The notes under the pieces: generated by a model
Told to the model about the DNA's origin: nothing
Databases searched by the model: none
The model's input: the letters and a program-made list of their open reading frames with translations, nothing else
Position numbers and translations under genes: made by a program
Assembly (NCBI GenBank): GCA_902514625.1
Contig: CABXRK010000002.1
Coordinates: 1 to 64,000, forward strand
DNA from: an uncultured Bacteroidota bacterium
GTDB taxonomy: Bacteria; Bacteroidota; Bacteroidia; Flavobacteriales; Flavobacteriaceae
Direction of reading: 5' to 3'
Length of the DNA: 64,000 bases
Shown: positions 7,731 to 16,030 of the stretch, in pieces
Position numbering within the stretch: the stretch's first letter is position 1
How the letters are laid out: the number at the start of each line of letters is the position of its first letter

Positions 7731-9212
7731 ATGCTAAAAATAAATTTTTTAGTAGTTTTTATTTTATTTTATTTCAAATCTCTTATTAGTTATTCTCAAG
7801 AAAAAACTTATAAGTTAGTGGACTCATTGACTAATAAAGCAATACCTTATGCTAATATCATTTTTTCAAATCAAGAAGGCATAATATCAGACAAAAATGG
7901 CTATTTTAAATTAATTGATGAGCATTTTTTTACAAATGATTCTATTTACATTTCTTATTTAGGGTACAATCCAAGAAGCTTTTCCCTTAATAAAATGAAT
8001 GACTCAATTATTAAGATTTTATCGGAGCCAATTATGTTAGATGATATTATTTTAACCAATAATAGTCTTTCAGGTAAAGAAATAATGTCTTTTGTGAAAA
8101 AAAATATTTATTTGAATTATCCTAATTTATTCTCCAATACCAAATTGTTTTTTAGTGTCAAGAATAATCAAAGAATTGAAAAATTGAAAATAAATAATTT
8201 TAAGTCCTCTATATACAAATTAAATTTATCATTATTAGATAGCATGTTAATTTTATTACCTGATGAAAATAAATATTTAATGGAATCTTTATCTGTATTT
8301 AATAATAGTGTTGATAAAAAAAAATCAAAGATCAACTTAATTAAATCTAGAGAAACATTTAAAAAAGATGATTTCATGGATGCTTTTCAAAAAAAACTAA
8401 AGAATATCTTAGAAAATAATTTAAAATCAGATTCTTATTATAAAATTAAGTCTGGTATTTTTAAAGGGGATTTAGAGTTAGAGGGCTTAGACTTTTTAAA
8501 AGATACTATAGATCCTAATATAAGAAAAAAAAGAGATTCAATTAATCTTGAAAGAGATATAAAAAAACAAAAAAAATTTGCTAATTATGTTAAGGAAGAG
8601 CTTAATTCATTATATAGTTCTTTAATCCATGAAAAAGATTCAAAATTTAATGTCCTTATAAAACTTAATCGTTACAAATATGAAATAGTTGACATGTCCT
8701 ATTTAGGTAATGAGTTATGCTATATTATATCTTTTCAACCTATATCTAATGAAACTTATCATGGAACTTTATATGTTAATTCAAAAGATTATTCTGTGAT
8801 GAGATTTGATTATAAAAACCTAAAACCATTATTTAAAATTAAATTATTTGGAATAGGAGTTAATATTTTTAAAAATGAAGGACGAATGATTTTTTCAAAA
8901 AATAATTATGGATATTCATTAAGATATCTTTATCAAGATTCATCTACTCGTTTTAGTTTTAATAGGCCTTTAAAGTTTATAGAAAAAAATAAGAATGTAA
9001 AAGGAAGAAGAAAACAAAATGAAATTTCAATGGATTTTGAATTGGTTTCTTTAAATAATAGTATAAAAGAGGTTAGAGTTTTAAGGGATAGTGTAATTAA
9101 TGATAATGATTTTAACAAAATCGAAGAAAGCAATAATATACTTCCTCAATATCTTGATGAATTTAAAACTAATTTTTGGGAAGAATATAAGGAAGAAAAA
9201 GATTTTAAATAA
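7731..9212 (+). CDS. Exported protein with carboxypeptidase-like regulatory domain
   Basis: A signal peptide (LKINFLVVFILFYFKSLISYSQ) is followed by a CarboxypepD_reg-like beta-sandwich around residues 25-95 (YKLVDSLTNKAIPYANIIF, GIISDKNGYFKL). The remaining 400 residues are lysine/asparagine rich without a catalytic motif that I recognise. They resemble the long uncharacterised C-terminal regions of flavobacterial cell-envelope proteins of this type. Likely periplasmic or at the outer membrane. It sits five bases downstream of pcm. The function is unknown. Confidence 0.8.
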   Translation: MLKINFLVVFILFYFKSLISYSQEKTYKLVDSLTNKAIPYANIIFSNQEGIISDKNGYFKLIDEHFFTNDSIYISYLGYNPRSFSLNKMNDSIIKILSEPIMLDDIILTNNSLSGKEIMSFVKKNIYLNYPNLFSNTKLFFSVKNNQRIEKLKINNFKSSIYKLNLSLLDSMLILLPDENKYLMESLSVFNNSVDKKKSKINLIKSRETFKKDDFMDAFQKKLKNILENNLKSDSYYKIKSGIFKGDLELEGLDFLKDTIDPNIRKKRDSINLERDIKKQKKFANYVKEELNSLYSSLIHEKDSKFNVLIKLNRYKYEIVDMSYLGNELCYIISFQPISNETYHGTLYVNSKDYSVMRFDYKNLKPLFKIKLFGIGVNIFKNEGRMIFSKNNYGYSLRYLYQDSSTRFSFNRPLKFIEKNKNVKGRRKQNEISMDFELVSLNNSIKEVRVLRDSVINDNDFNKIEESNNILPQYLDEFKTNFWEEYKEEKDFK

Positions 9213-9319
9213 AAAAAATTAAATTGTTAATTTCTCTTTTAATAAATAATTTTTTATTTAAATGAATAAATTTTTTATGACTTATCAATTGGTTAATTTT
9301 GTTTATATAATAAGAAAAT

Positions 9320-10597
9320 ATGTCAAAAGATAATGAAGTATTCAATTTAATTAAATCGGAGAAGCTTAGACAATTAAATGGAATTGAATTAATTGCTTCA
9401 GAAAACTTTACTAGTCCTTCAGTTTTGAAAGCTACAGGTTCAGTTCTTACAAATAAATATGCTGAAGGGTATCCAGGAAAAAGATATTATGGAGGTTGTG
9501 AAATAGTAGACCAGATTGAACAATTAGCAATAGATCGCGCTAAAATGTTATTTGGAGCTGAATATGCAAATGTTCAGCCTCATTCTGGATCTCAAGCAAA
9601 TACTGCTGTATTTCAAGCTTTAATTAAGCCTGGAGATAAAATTTTAGGATTTGATCTTTCTCATGGTGGTCATCTTACACATGGTTCCCCAGTAAATTTT
9701 TCTGGAATTTTATATAATGCTAATTTTTATGGAGTTGAGAAAAGTACTGGAAGATTAGATTATGATAATATCCTTAAAATAGCAGAAAAGGTAAACCCTA
9801 AAATATTAATTGCTGGTGCTTCGGCATATTCTAGAGATATAGATTATGAAAGATTTAGGTATATTTCTGATAAAGTTGGTGCATTTTTATTGGCTGACAT
9901 TTCTCATCCCTCTGGTTTAATTGCTACTGGAGTTTTAAATAACCCTATTGACTTTTGTCATGTAATCACATCTACAACTCACAAAACTCTTAGAGGTCCC
10001 AGAGGAGGTATTATACTTATGGGAAAGGACTTTGATAATCCATTTGGTTTAAAATTTAAAAATGGATCCATTCGTAAAATGTCATCATTATTTGATATGG
10101 CTGTTTTTCCTGGTAATCAAGGCGGCCCTCTAGAGCATGTAATAGCAGCTAAAGCTGTTGCATTTGGGGAGTGTTTAAAGCCCGGCTTTAAAACTTATAT
10201 AAAACAAGTCCAAAAAAATGCAAAAATTATGTCAGATTTGTTAATAAAATTAGATTATAAAATAGTTTCAGGAGGAACAGATAATCATTTATTATTAATT
10301 GATTTGAGAAATAAAAAAATAACTGGGAAAGATGCTGAAAAAGCCCTTGTTAAAGCTGATATCACTGTAAATAAAAATATGGTTCCATTTGATGATAAAT
10401 CTCCATTTGTCACTTCTGGAATAAGAATAGGTACAGCTGCAGTTACTACTAGAGGTCTCAAAGAAAAAGAAATGGAAGAAATTGTTCATTTGATAGATGA
10501 AGTAATTAATAATTATAATGACGTGAATATTTTAAAAAATGTTTCCAAAAAAGTAAAAAAATTAATGTATAAAAGGCCTTTATTTTTAGAATTATAA
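9320..10597 (+). CDS. glyA: Serine hydroxymethyltransferase
   Basis: GlyA interconverts serine and glycine with tetrahydrofolate and is the main source of one-carbon units. The 425-residue protein shows [15 protein letters not shown] near residue 20, [30 protein letters not shown] and the PLP-lysine motif [13 protein letters not shown] near residue 228, all diagnostic. The start ATG follows an A-rich leader. The stop overlaps that of the convergent thioesterase gene by six bases. Confidence 0.97.
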   Translation: MSKDNEVFNLIKSEKLRQLNGIELIASENFTSPSVLKATGSVLTNKYAEGYPGKRYYGGCEIVDQIEQLAIDRAKMLFGAEYANVQPHSGSQANTAVFQALIKPGDKILGFDLSHGGHLTHGSPVNFSGILYNANFYGVEKSTGRLDYDNILKIAEKVNPKILIAGASAYSRDIDYERFRYISDKVGAFLLADISHPSGLIATGVLNNPIDFCHVITSTTHKTLRGPRGGIILMGKDFDNPFGLKFKNGSIRKMSSLFDMAVFPGNQGGPLEHVIAAKAVAFGECLKPGFKTYIKQVQKNAKIMSDLLIKLDYKIVSGGTDNHLLLIDLRNKKITGKDAEKALVKADITVNKNMVPFDDKSPFVTSGIRIGTAAVTTRGLKEKEMEEIVHLIDEVINNYNDVNILKNVSKKVKKLMYKRPLFLEL

Positions 10598-10990
10598 TTT
10601 ATTAAAAAGCCTACTTACCTCATTTGGTATTTTTATTAATGAAAAGTCTTTTTTTGATAAATAACACCAATCTGTTTTTGCTTTTACACAAATTTTATTA
10701 GAGTTATTAATATAAAAGTTCACATGTCTTGTTGAAGTATAACCAATTGCACTTATGATATATGTTTCGGCAGTAACAATATCATTTATTTTCGCTTGTT
10801 TTTTATATTCAATATGATGTGATCTTACTACCCAATAACCAAAAGGATATATGTTATTATAGGTTAATTTTTTCCAATGATTAGAAGAGATTTCTTGTAT
10901 CCACTTTATATATTGAATATTATTTACATGATTTAAATCATCCAAATGATCTTCTTTAACAATAAATTCTTGATGAAATTTAACGTGCAT
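10592..10990 (-). CDS. Acyl-CoA thioesterase (hotdog fold, 4HBT family)
   Basis: The 132-residue protein begins with [25 protein letters not shown], the FxxxxxDxxxHVNNxxY pattern of 4-hydroxybenzoyl-CoA thioesterase-like hotdog proteins, in which the aspartate is catalytic. Length is normal for a single hotdog domain. Its substrate is an acyl-CoA of unknown chain. Its start overlaps the end of the upstream glutaminyl cyclotransferase gene by 11 bases, indicating translational coupling. Confidence 0.9.
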   Translation of the reverse strand: MHVKFHQEFIVKEDHLDDLNHVNNIQYIKWIQEISSNHWKKLTYNNIYPFGYWVVRSHHIEYKKQAKINDIVTAETYIISAIGYTSTRHVNFYINNSNKICVKAKTDWCYLSKKDFSLIKIPNEVSRLFNKL

Positions 10991-12005
10991 TTTTTTTTCT
11001 TATTTCAACTTCAAAAATTTTACTCCAATTTTTTCCTGTAATAAAAAATGTTTTGGTATCACTATTATAGGCAATTCCATTTAAAACATTTAGAGAGGGA
11101 ATTTGATCTACTTTGTCTTTTAATCCACTAAAATCAATAACTCCAGTAACTTGTCCATTAATAGGGTTGATAATTAAGACAACCTCTTTTTGAAATTGAT
11201 AAGTATTTGCATATATTTTTCCATTAACCCATTCTAATTCATTAATTTTTTTAATAATTGTTTTATCAGTTGTAACCTGAATAAATGAAAGTTCTTTTTG
11301 AGAAGACGAATCCAACTTCCATATCTTTTCAGACCCATCTGATTTATATATGAATTTGGAGTCATTACATAGACCCCATCCCTCAGTACTTTTATCGTAG
11401 TTAAATGACTTTACTAGTTTGAAATCATTAAGAGTATAAACAAAGCCAATACCAGCTTTCCAGGTTAACTGATATATAGAATCATTAAGGATGGTAAGTC
11501 CTTCTGCAAAGAATTGTTTATCTATCTTTATCATACGATTGGTTTTTCCATTTAATAAATTAATTTCTCGGAGTGTTGATTCCCCTTTTAAACCAGTACT
11601 TTCATAAAGTTTAGTTTTGTAAAATTCAAACCCCTGAGTATAAGAATTTTTATCATGAGGATATTCATTTATTATTTTATAGGTATATAAAGATGGTTTG
11701 AGAGAACTCAATATTCTTAGAGATTCATTTATTTCAATTATTTTGTGATTATCATATAATTTAGCAGATAATTTTTTGTCTCCTAACTTATCATGATTAA
11801 TAAAAAATGGACTTTTAATGATTTTATCATCAAGGTAGAATTTAATTGAATCGAATTTATCAGTAGATTGAATTGAAAATTTCAGTGTATCTCCATAAAT
11901 GTATGTTCTTGATTTAGAATCAAGGATTAATGTAGTTTTAGCTTCTGGCTTTATAGAACAGAATTTTAGAATAAAAACTATAAATAATAAAAATATCCAT
12001 TTCAT
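10980..12005 (-). CDS. Glutaminyl-peptide cyclotransferase (glutamine cyclotransferase family)
   Basis: The mature region contains the beta-propeller pattern of bacterial/plant glutamine cyclotransferases: EYPHDKNSYTQGFEFYKTKLYESTGLKGESTLRE, then FAEGLTILNDSIYQLTWKAG and GWGLCNDSKFIYKSDGSEKIW. These enzymes convert N-terminal glutamine to pyroglutamate. The ORF track starts at 12098, but the ATG at 12003-12005 yields a proper export signal (KWIFLLFIVFILKFCS) with a cysteine that could be lipidated. The longer start would also run into the SRP RNA promoter. The product is likely periplasmic or membrane bound. Confidence 0.9.
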   Translation of the reverse strand: MKWIFLLFIVFILKFCSIKPEAKTTLILDSKSRTYIYGDTLKFSIQSTDKFDSIKFYLDDKIIKSPFFINHDKLGDKKLSAKLYDNHKIIEINESLRILSSLKPSLYTYKIINEYPHDKNSYTQGFEFYKTKLYESTGLKGESTLREINLLNGKTNRMIKIDKQFFAEGLTILNDSIYQLTWKAGIGFVYTLNDFKLVKSFNYDKSTEGWGLCNDSKFIYKSDGSEKIWKLDSSSQKELSFIQVTTDKTIIKKINELEWVNGKIYANTYQFQKEVVLIINPINGQVTGVIDFSGLKDKVDQIPSLNVLNGIAYNSDTKTFFITGKNWSKIFEVEIRKKNAR

Positions 12006-12056
12006 AAATATCAAATAATCATAAAAATACTTCTTTAAATTTAGATTATAAAATCG

Positions 12057-12088
12057 TTGTAATAAAGATATTAGGGTATTATCTTTAC
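12057..12088 (+). promoter_or_regulatory. Promoter of the SRP RNA
   Basis: TTG at 12057-12059, then 20 bases, then TATCTTTA at 12080-12087 (consensus TAnnTTTG with one mismatch). The RNA is expected to begin about five bases further on, at the GGGCAAG near 12093. The spacing is correct for the Bacteroidota primary sigma factor. Confidence 0.65.
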
Positions 12089-12092
12089 AATT

Positions 12093-12188
12093 GGGCAAGT
12101 CCTATACAACCAGCTCCCGTTTAATCCCCCAGGGTGGGAACACAGCAAGGGTATACGGTTGTAGCGGTGTGATATAGATCGCTTGCCC
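12093..12188 (+). ncRNA. ffs: Signal recognition particle RNA (small bacterial type, 4.5S)
   Basis: The RNA pairs with Ffh to target nascent membrane proteins. Its ends pair as GGGCAAG (12093-12099) with CTTGCCC (12182-12188). The middle carries the domain IV core in the form found in this phylum (CCCCCAGGGTGGGAACAC followed by AGCAAGGG), with the GGAA-type tetraloop region and the A-rich internal loop. A T-rich stretch (CTTTTATT) follows immediately. Length is near 96 nucleotides, normal for the Alu-less bacterial form. Located in the gap between two divergent genes, with its own promoter. Confidence 0.9.
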
Positions 12189-12201
12189 TTTTATTATTTG
12201 A

Positions 12202-13008
12202 ATGAGTAAGATTGTAATAGTAACGGGCGCTTCTTCAGGAATAGGTAATTCTATTGCCACACTTCTTTGTAAATATAACTTTACTGTTTATGGAACATGT
12301 AGAAATCCTAAAGATTATAAAAATTCATTTGACTTTCAATTATTAAGTCTAGACATTTCAAATGAAAAATCAATTCATTTATTTATAAATAAAATAAAAA
12401 ATAAGCATAAGAAAATTGATGTTTTAATAAACAATGCTGGACAAGGTATTACTGGTGCTGTAGAAGAAACTTCAATAAATAAATTAAGAGAAAATTTTGA
12501 AACTAATTTTTTTGGTCCATTAAAATTAATTCAACTCATATTACCAATAATGAGAAAAAATAATTTTGGGAAAATTATTAATATTACTTCTATCGGAGGT
12601 TATATGGGACTTCCATATAGGGGAGGTTATTCATCATCTAAAGGAGCATTTAGTTTAATTTCGGAATCCCTTAGAATGGAAGTTAAAAAATTTAATATTG
12701 AAGTATCTACAATTGCTCCAGGAGATTTTAAAACTAATATTGCTTCAAGGAGGTATCATACTCCTTTAAATAAAGGATCAATATATTCAAAAGAGTATGA
12801 AAAATCATTAGAGTTAATGAATCTAGATGTTTACAAGGGTAAAGATCCTATTTTAGTTGCTTACAAAGTGATAAATATCATCAATAATAAAAACCCCAAA
12901 GTACATTATGTTTTGGGGTCTTTTTTAGAGAAAATTTCAATTTTTTTAAAATGTATTTTACCACAAAAAATTTTTGAAAAACTCATAATGATACATTATA
13001 AATTGTAA
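12202..13008 (+). CDS. Short-chain dehydrogenase/reductase
   Basis: A classical SDR of 268 residues. It has the cofactor motif TGASSGIGNSIA at residues 8-19, the NNAGQG motif near residue 80, catalytic serine in NITSIGGYMG and the YxxxK pair in GGYSSSKGAF near residue 155. The substrate is an alcohol or ketone and cannot be predicted. It lies directly after the SRP RNA and 19 bases before the transaldolase-like gene; the pair may be co-transcribed. Confidence 0.93.
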   Translation: MSKIVIVTGASSGIGNSIATLLCKYNFTVYGTCRNPKDYKNSFDFQLLSLDISNEKSIHLFINKIKNKHKKIDVLINNAGQGITGAVEETSINKLRENFETNFFGPLKLIQLILPIMRKNNFGKIINITSIGGYMGLPYRGGYSSSKGAFSLISESLRMEVKKFNIEVSTIAPGDFKTNIASRRYHTPLNKGSIYSKEYEKSLELMNLDVYKGKDPILVAYKVINIINNKNPKVHYVLGSFLEKISIFLKCILPQKIFEKLIMIHYKL

Positions 13009-13027
13009 TTTTAAAAAAAATAAATAA

Positions 13028-13681
13028 ATGAAGTTTTTTATAGACACTGCAAATTTAGATCAAATAAAGGAGGCTGAAGAATTAGGAATTCTAGATGGTG
13101 TTACTACAAACCCTTCTTTAATGGCAAAAGAGGGGATTACAGGAGAAAAAAATATTTTAAATCATTATTTAAATATATGTAAAATAGTAAATGGTGATGT
13201 TTCAGCTGAAGTTATTTCGACAAATTTAAAACAAATGATTAAAGAGGGTGAGGTTTTAGCTAACCTTCACCCACAGATAGTAGTTAAAATTCCAATGATT
13301 AAAGATGGTGTAAAAGCTCTAAAATATTTTAATGATGTTAATATTAAAACTAATTGTACATTAATTTTTTCTGCTGGTCAAGCTTTGTTGGCAGCTAAAG
13401 CAGGAGCAACTTATGTTTCTCCCTTCATTGGCCGTTTAGATGATGTATCAAATGATGGTTTAGTTTTAATTGAAGAAATTAGGGGAATATATGATAACTA
13501 TAATTTTAATACACAAATATTAGCGGCTTCAATTAGACATTCAATGCATATAATTAATTGTGCAAAAATAGGAGCTGATGTTATGACTGGACCTTTAAGT
13601 TCAATATTAGGTTTATTAAAACATCCTTTAACTGATATTGGATTAGCTAAATTTCTATCGGATTATAAAAAGGGAAATTAA
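13028..13681 (+). CDS. fsa: Transaldolase / fructose-6-phosphate aldolase (small TalC/Fsa type)
   Basis: This 217-residue enzyme belongs to the short transaldolase subfamily. It begins MKFFIDTANLDQIKEAEELGILDGVTTNPSL (active-site aspartate and the TTNPSL loop). It carries the Schiff-base lysine in IVVKIPMIKDG near residue 85 and the closing motifs GATYVSPFIGRLDD and AASIRHSMHI. Members act either as transaldolases in the pentose phosphate pathway or as fructose-6-phosphate aldolases. In this phylum the transaldolase role is more likely. Cytoplasmic. Confidence 0.93.
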   Translation: MKFFIDTANLDQIKEAEELGILDGVTTNPSLMAKEGITGEKNILNHYLNICKIVNGDVSAEVISTNLKQMIKEGEVLANLHPQIVVKIPMIKDGVKALKYFNDVNIKTNCTLIFSAGQALLAAKAGATYVSPFIGRLDDVSNDGLVLIEEIRGIYDNYNFNTQILAASIRHSMHIINCAKIGADVMTGPLSSILGLLKHPLTDIGLAKFLSDYKKGN

Positions 13682-13693
13682 TTATAAAATTTA

Positions 13694-15085
13694 TTAATAT
13701 TTTAAATGATTATACTTTAAAATATTTTCAAAATTTCTAGATGTAAAAACACCAAAACCTTCAATTATTAAGCCTTTAGGATCTATGATAATACCTTTAT
13801 TTAAAAGTGTTAGAACCCATTTTTTACTACCATTTTCAAAATCAACCATTGCAAATTGATTTTCTGTAGAAATTCCTAGATCATTTTGAAAATCTAAAAC
13901 TATTGAATTAAGAGGTTGCAAACATATCCCAATATATCTATAATTCGGAAATTTATTTTTGAATTTTAGAACTAAGTCATAGGTGTTTTTAAAATAATTC
14001 ATTTGTGTTTGTGACCAAAAATAAATAACAGTAGGTTTATTATTATATATAAAAGAACTTTTGTGTCTGTTGAAATTAGAGTCTTCCAGATCAATTATTG
14101 GAAGTTTTTTACCTTTCTGCATAGATTTTATAGATTCATATAAACTTAATATCTCATTTATATGATTTTCAGAACCATTTTCTAAGGTGCTAAAAAAATT
14201 GATAAATTCTTTATGATTTAAATGATTATCAAAATTAATTAGCTCTTCATATGCAACAGATCTAAACAATGTGCTTCTTAATTTATTTGATGGAATTTGA
14301 TTATTAATAATTTGTAGTCTTCTTATGTTAAAGTCAGTTGATTTTTTTGCAATTGAAAAATATTGATTACCCCTTATTGCAAGATTACTTAAGTAACTCA
14401 TAATATATTTTATGTATGGTTCAAATGTATGAAGTTCTTCTTCACCTAAACTTAAATATTTTCTAAAAGAAAAATAGTTAACAGAGTCTTTATTGAATAA
14501 AATATTATTTCCTCTTATTAAAGAATATCTTTCACGACGATTAGCGTACGGATATATATATGATGATTGTGTAATTTTTTGTGCTAGAGGAGTAAGAGTA
14601 TTTAAAGAGTCAAATGTAATCCAATTTTGCTTTTTTTCATTTAATAAAGAATCAATGATTTTAGAAAACTTTCTACTATTATAGGAATACTTATTAGATA
14701 AGAATGAAACTTCACTTTTAAGTTGCTTATTCACCTCCATTAAAAAGTTATTTTTGGCAGCACCTTTACCTGAAAAAGCAATTGAAGCATCAAAATCACT
14801 TGTATTAACTCTAGTCCAAATACTATCTCCTGGTTCAATTAAAATTGATTGATTTTGGGGTGGATGTTCCAATTTATATACTCCAGGTAATAAATTTTCA
14901 TAACTTTTATGAAATTTATTTTTTTGATCTAAAGGGATAGAATCAATGATGTTGTCACCTCTGTAAATAGTTATAAATTTAGATGAAGGATTTATTATAT
15001 TTCCTCCAATAAAAACACTTTTATCTCTATTTGAAGAATTACAACTAAGAATAAGAATAAATACTAAACAAAATAAAAATTTCAT
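13694..15085 (-). CDS. TlpA-like thioredoxin-fold lipoprotein lacking the catalytic cysteines
   Basis: An N-terminal lipoprotein signal (FCLVFILILSCNSS) is followed by a DUF4369-like segment (FIGGNIINPSSKFITIYRGD), a long middle region, and a C-terminal thioredoxin-like domain from about residue 345. Where a redox-active relative has WCxxC, this protein has PTVIYFWSQTQMNYFKN: the fold is kept but both cysteines are absent. It may therefore bind a partner rather than exchange disulfides. The probable location is the periplasmic face of a membrane. The gene is monocistronic on the minus strand, convergent with the aldolase gene. Confidence 0.82.
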   Translation of the reverse strand: MKFLFCLVFILILSCNSSNRDKSVFIGGNIINPSSKFITIYRGDNIIDSIPLDQKNKFHKSYENLLPGVYKLEHPPQNQSILIEPGDSIWTRVNTSDFDASIAFSGKGAAKNNFLMEVNKQLKSEVSFLSNKYSYNSRKFSKIIDSLLNEKKQNWITFDSLNTLTPLAQKITQSSYIYPYANRRERYSLIRGNNILFNKDSVNYFSFRKYLSLGEEELHTFEPYIKYIMSYLSNLAIRGNQYFSIAKKSTDFNIRRLQIINNQIPSNKLRSTLFRSVAYEELINFDNHLNHKEFINFFSTLENGSENHINEILSLYESIKSMQKGKKLPIIDLEDSNFNRHKSSFIYNNKPTVIYFWSQTQMNYFKNTYDLVLKFKNKFPNYRYIGICLQPLNSIVLDFQNDLGISTENQFAMVDFENGSKKWVLTLLNKGIIIDPKGLIIEGFGVFTSRNFENILKYNHLKY

Positions 15086-15133
15086 ATCATAAAGATAATA
15101 TTACAAAATAAAGTTAATTAGTTATTTATAATA

Positions 15134-15355
15134 TTAAAACTTGTCAAGTATTTCTTTAGCCATTTTTATTTGGTCTTTATGAACATAAACTTCTTTAAAA
15201 TCATTGTAGATATTTCCAAATCCAGCAAGTCTGGCAGATTCTGCATTATCTTTAATTATTGGTGAAATATTTTCTTTATTTAAAATATTTTTAATTTTAA
15301 TTACTTCTATATTTGTTCCTTCAAAAATTTTAATATAAGTTTTATGATTTATCAT
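15134..15355 (-). CDS. DUF2007-domain protein (putative signal-transducing protein)
   Basis: A 73-residue protein matching the DUF2007 pattern: YIKIFEGTNIEVIKIKNILNKENI, an acidic turn, GFGN, then VYVHKDQIKMAKEIL. The domain has a GlnB-like ferredoxin fold and no established function. Its start overlaps the stop of the upstream membrane-protein gene by four bases (ATGA), so the two are translationally coupled. Confidence 0.88.
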   Translation of the reverse strand: MINHKTYIKIFEGTNIEVIKIKNILNKENISPIIKDNAESARLAGFGNIYNDFKEVYVHKDQIKMAKEILDKF

Positions 15356-16023
15356 GATTTATTATATCTGCTATTCCAGATATACATATTAAAATTCTTG
15401 CCTAGAGCGAATCCATAGAAAACAACTATAGCGATTACTGTTTTAAAAATAAAAAAAAACAACATAAAGAATTCTGATAAATTATTATTTTCAGAAAATA
15501 ATTTTATGGGGATTATTACAGTGATTATTATACTGATTAATAAAACAGAAAATAGAAGATTTAAGAATTTTTTTAATGGCCACATTAAAATTTTTCTAAA
15601 TGGGTTCAAATCATTCCCCCATTTATGAATTAAGTAATAATAGTTGTTCCCAATGGGAACAAATAATAAAGGATCATCTGTTTTATTCAGTTTAAATAGT
15701 TTAGAGGGCGCCATAATTTTAAAATCTTTTAAGCTTGCATTATGAACAATTCTCAAATCATTAATTTTATTGTAAGCAAGATCAGGAATAACACCTTTAA
15801 AATATTTAATATCAAGAAAACGAAGCCTGTAATCTATACAAATTTTTTTAATATGATTAATATGGTAAACCTTATTTAAGTTAAGTAAATTATAATTAAA
15901 TGAATTAATAGAATCCTTTGATTTTATAAATGAATTAATTTTTCGTATTAATTGATTCCCTTTTTCATCTAATGCTCTAAAATCTCTTAATTTCAGTTCA
16001 ATATCTGTTTTTAAAAAAATCAT
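15352..16023 (-). CDS. Uncharacterised protein with two C-terminal membrane segments
   Basis: I do not recognise this 223-residue protein. The first 145 residues look soluble and basic, with a repeated FxxxNxL-like leucine pattern and a YYYLIHKWGNDLNPFRK stretch just before two hydrophobic helices (about 150-175 and 183-205). The N-terminus would be cytosolic if the tail is a hairpin. It sits between pheT (seven bases upstream) and the DUF2007 gene (overlapping), so it is part of a pheT operon. Confidence 0.7.
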   Translation of the reverse strand: MIFLKTDIELKLRDFRALDEKGNQLIRKINSFIKSKDSINSFNYNLLNLNKVYHINHIKKICIDYRLRFLDIKYFKGVIPDLAYNKINDLRIVHNASLKDFKIMAPSKLFKLNKTDDPLLFVPIGNNYYYLIHKWGNDLNPFRKILMWPLKKFLNLLFSVLLISIIITVIIPIKLFSENNNLSEFFMLFFFIFKTVIAIVVFYGFALGKNFNMYIWNSRYNKS

Positions 16024-16030
16024 AAATCTA

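Noticed and set aside
15107-15123. AAAGTTAATTAG near the DUF2007 gene as another spacer element copy
   Set aside because: Only the A+T-rich core matches; GC arms and the ATGTGGGG tail are missing, so chance is likely in this composition.
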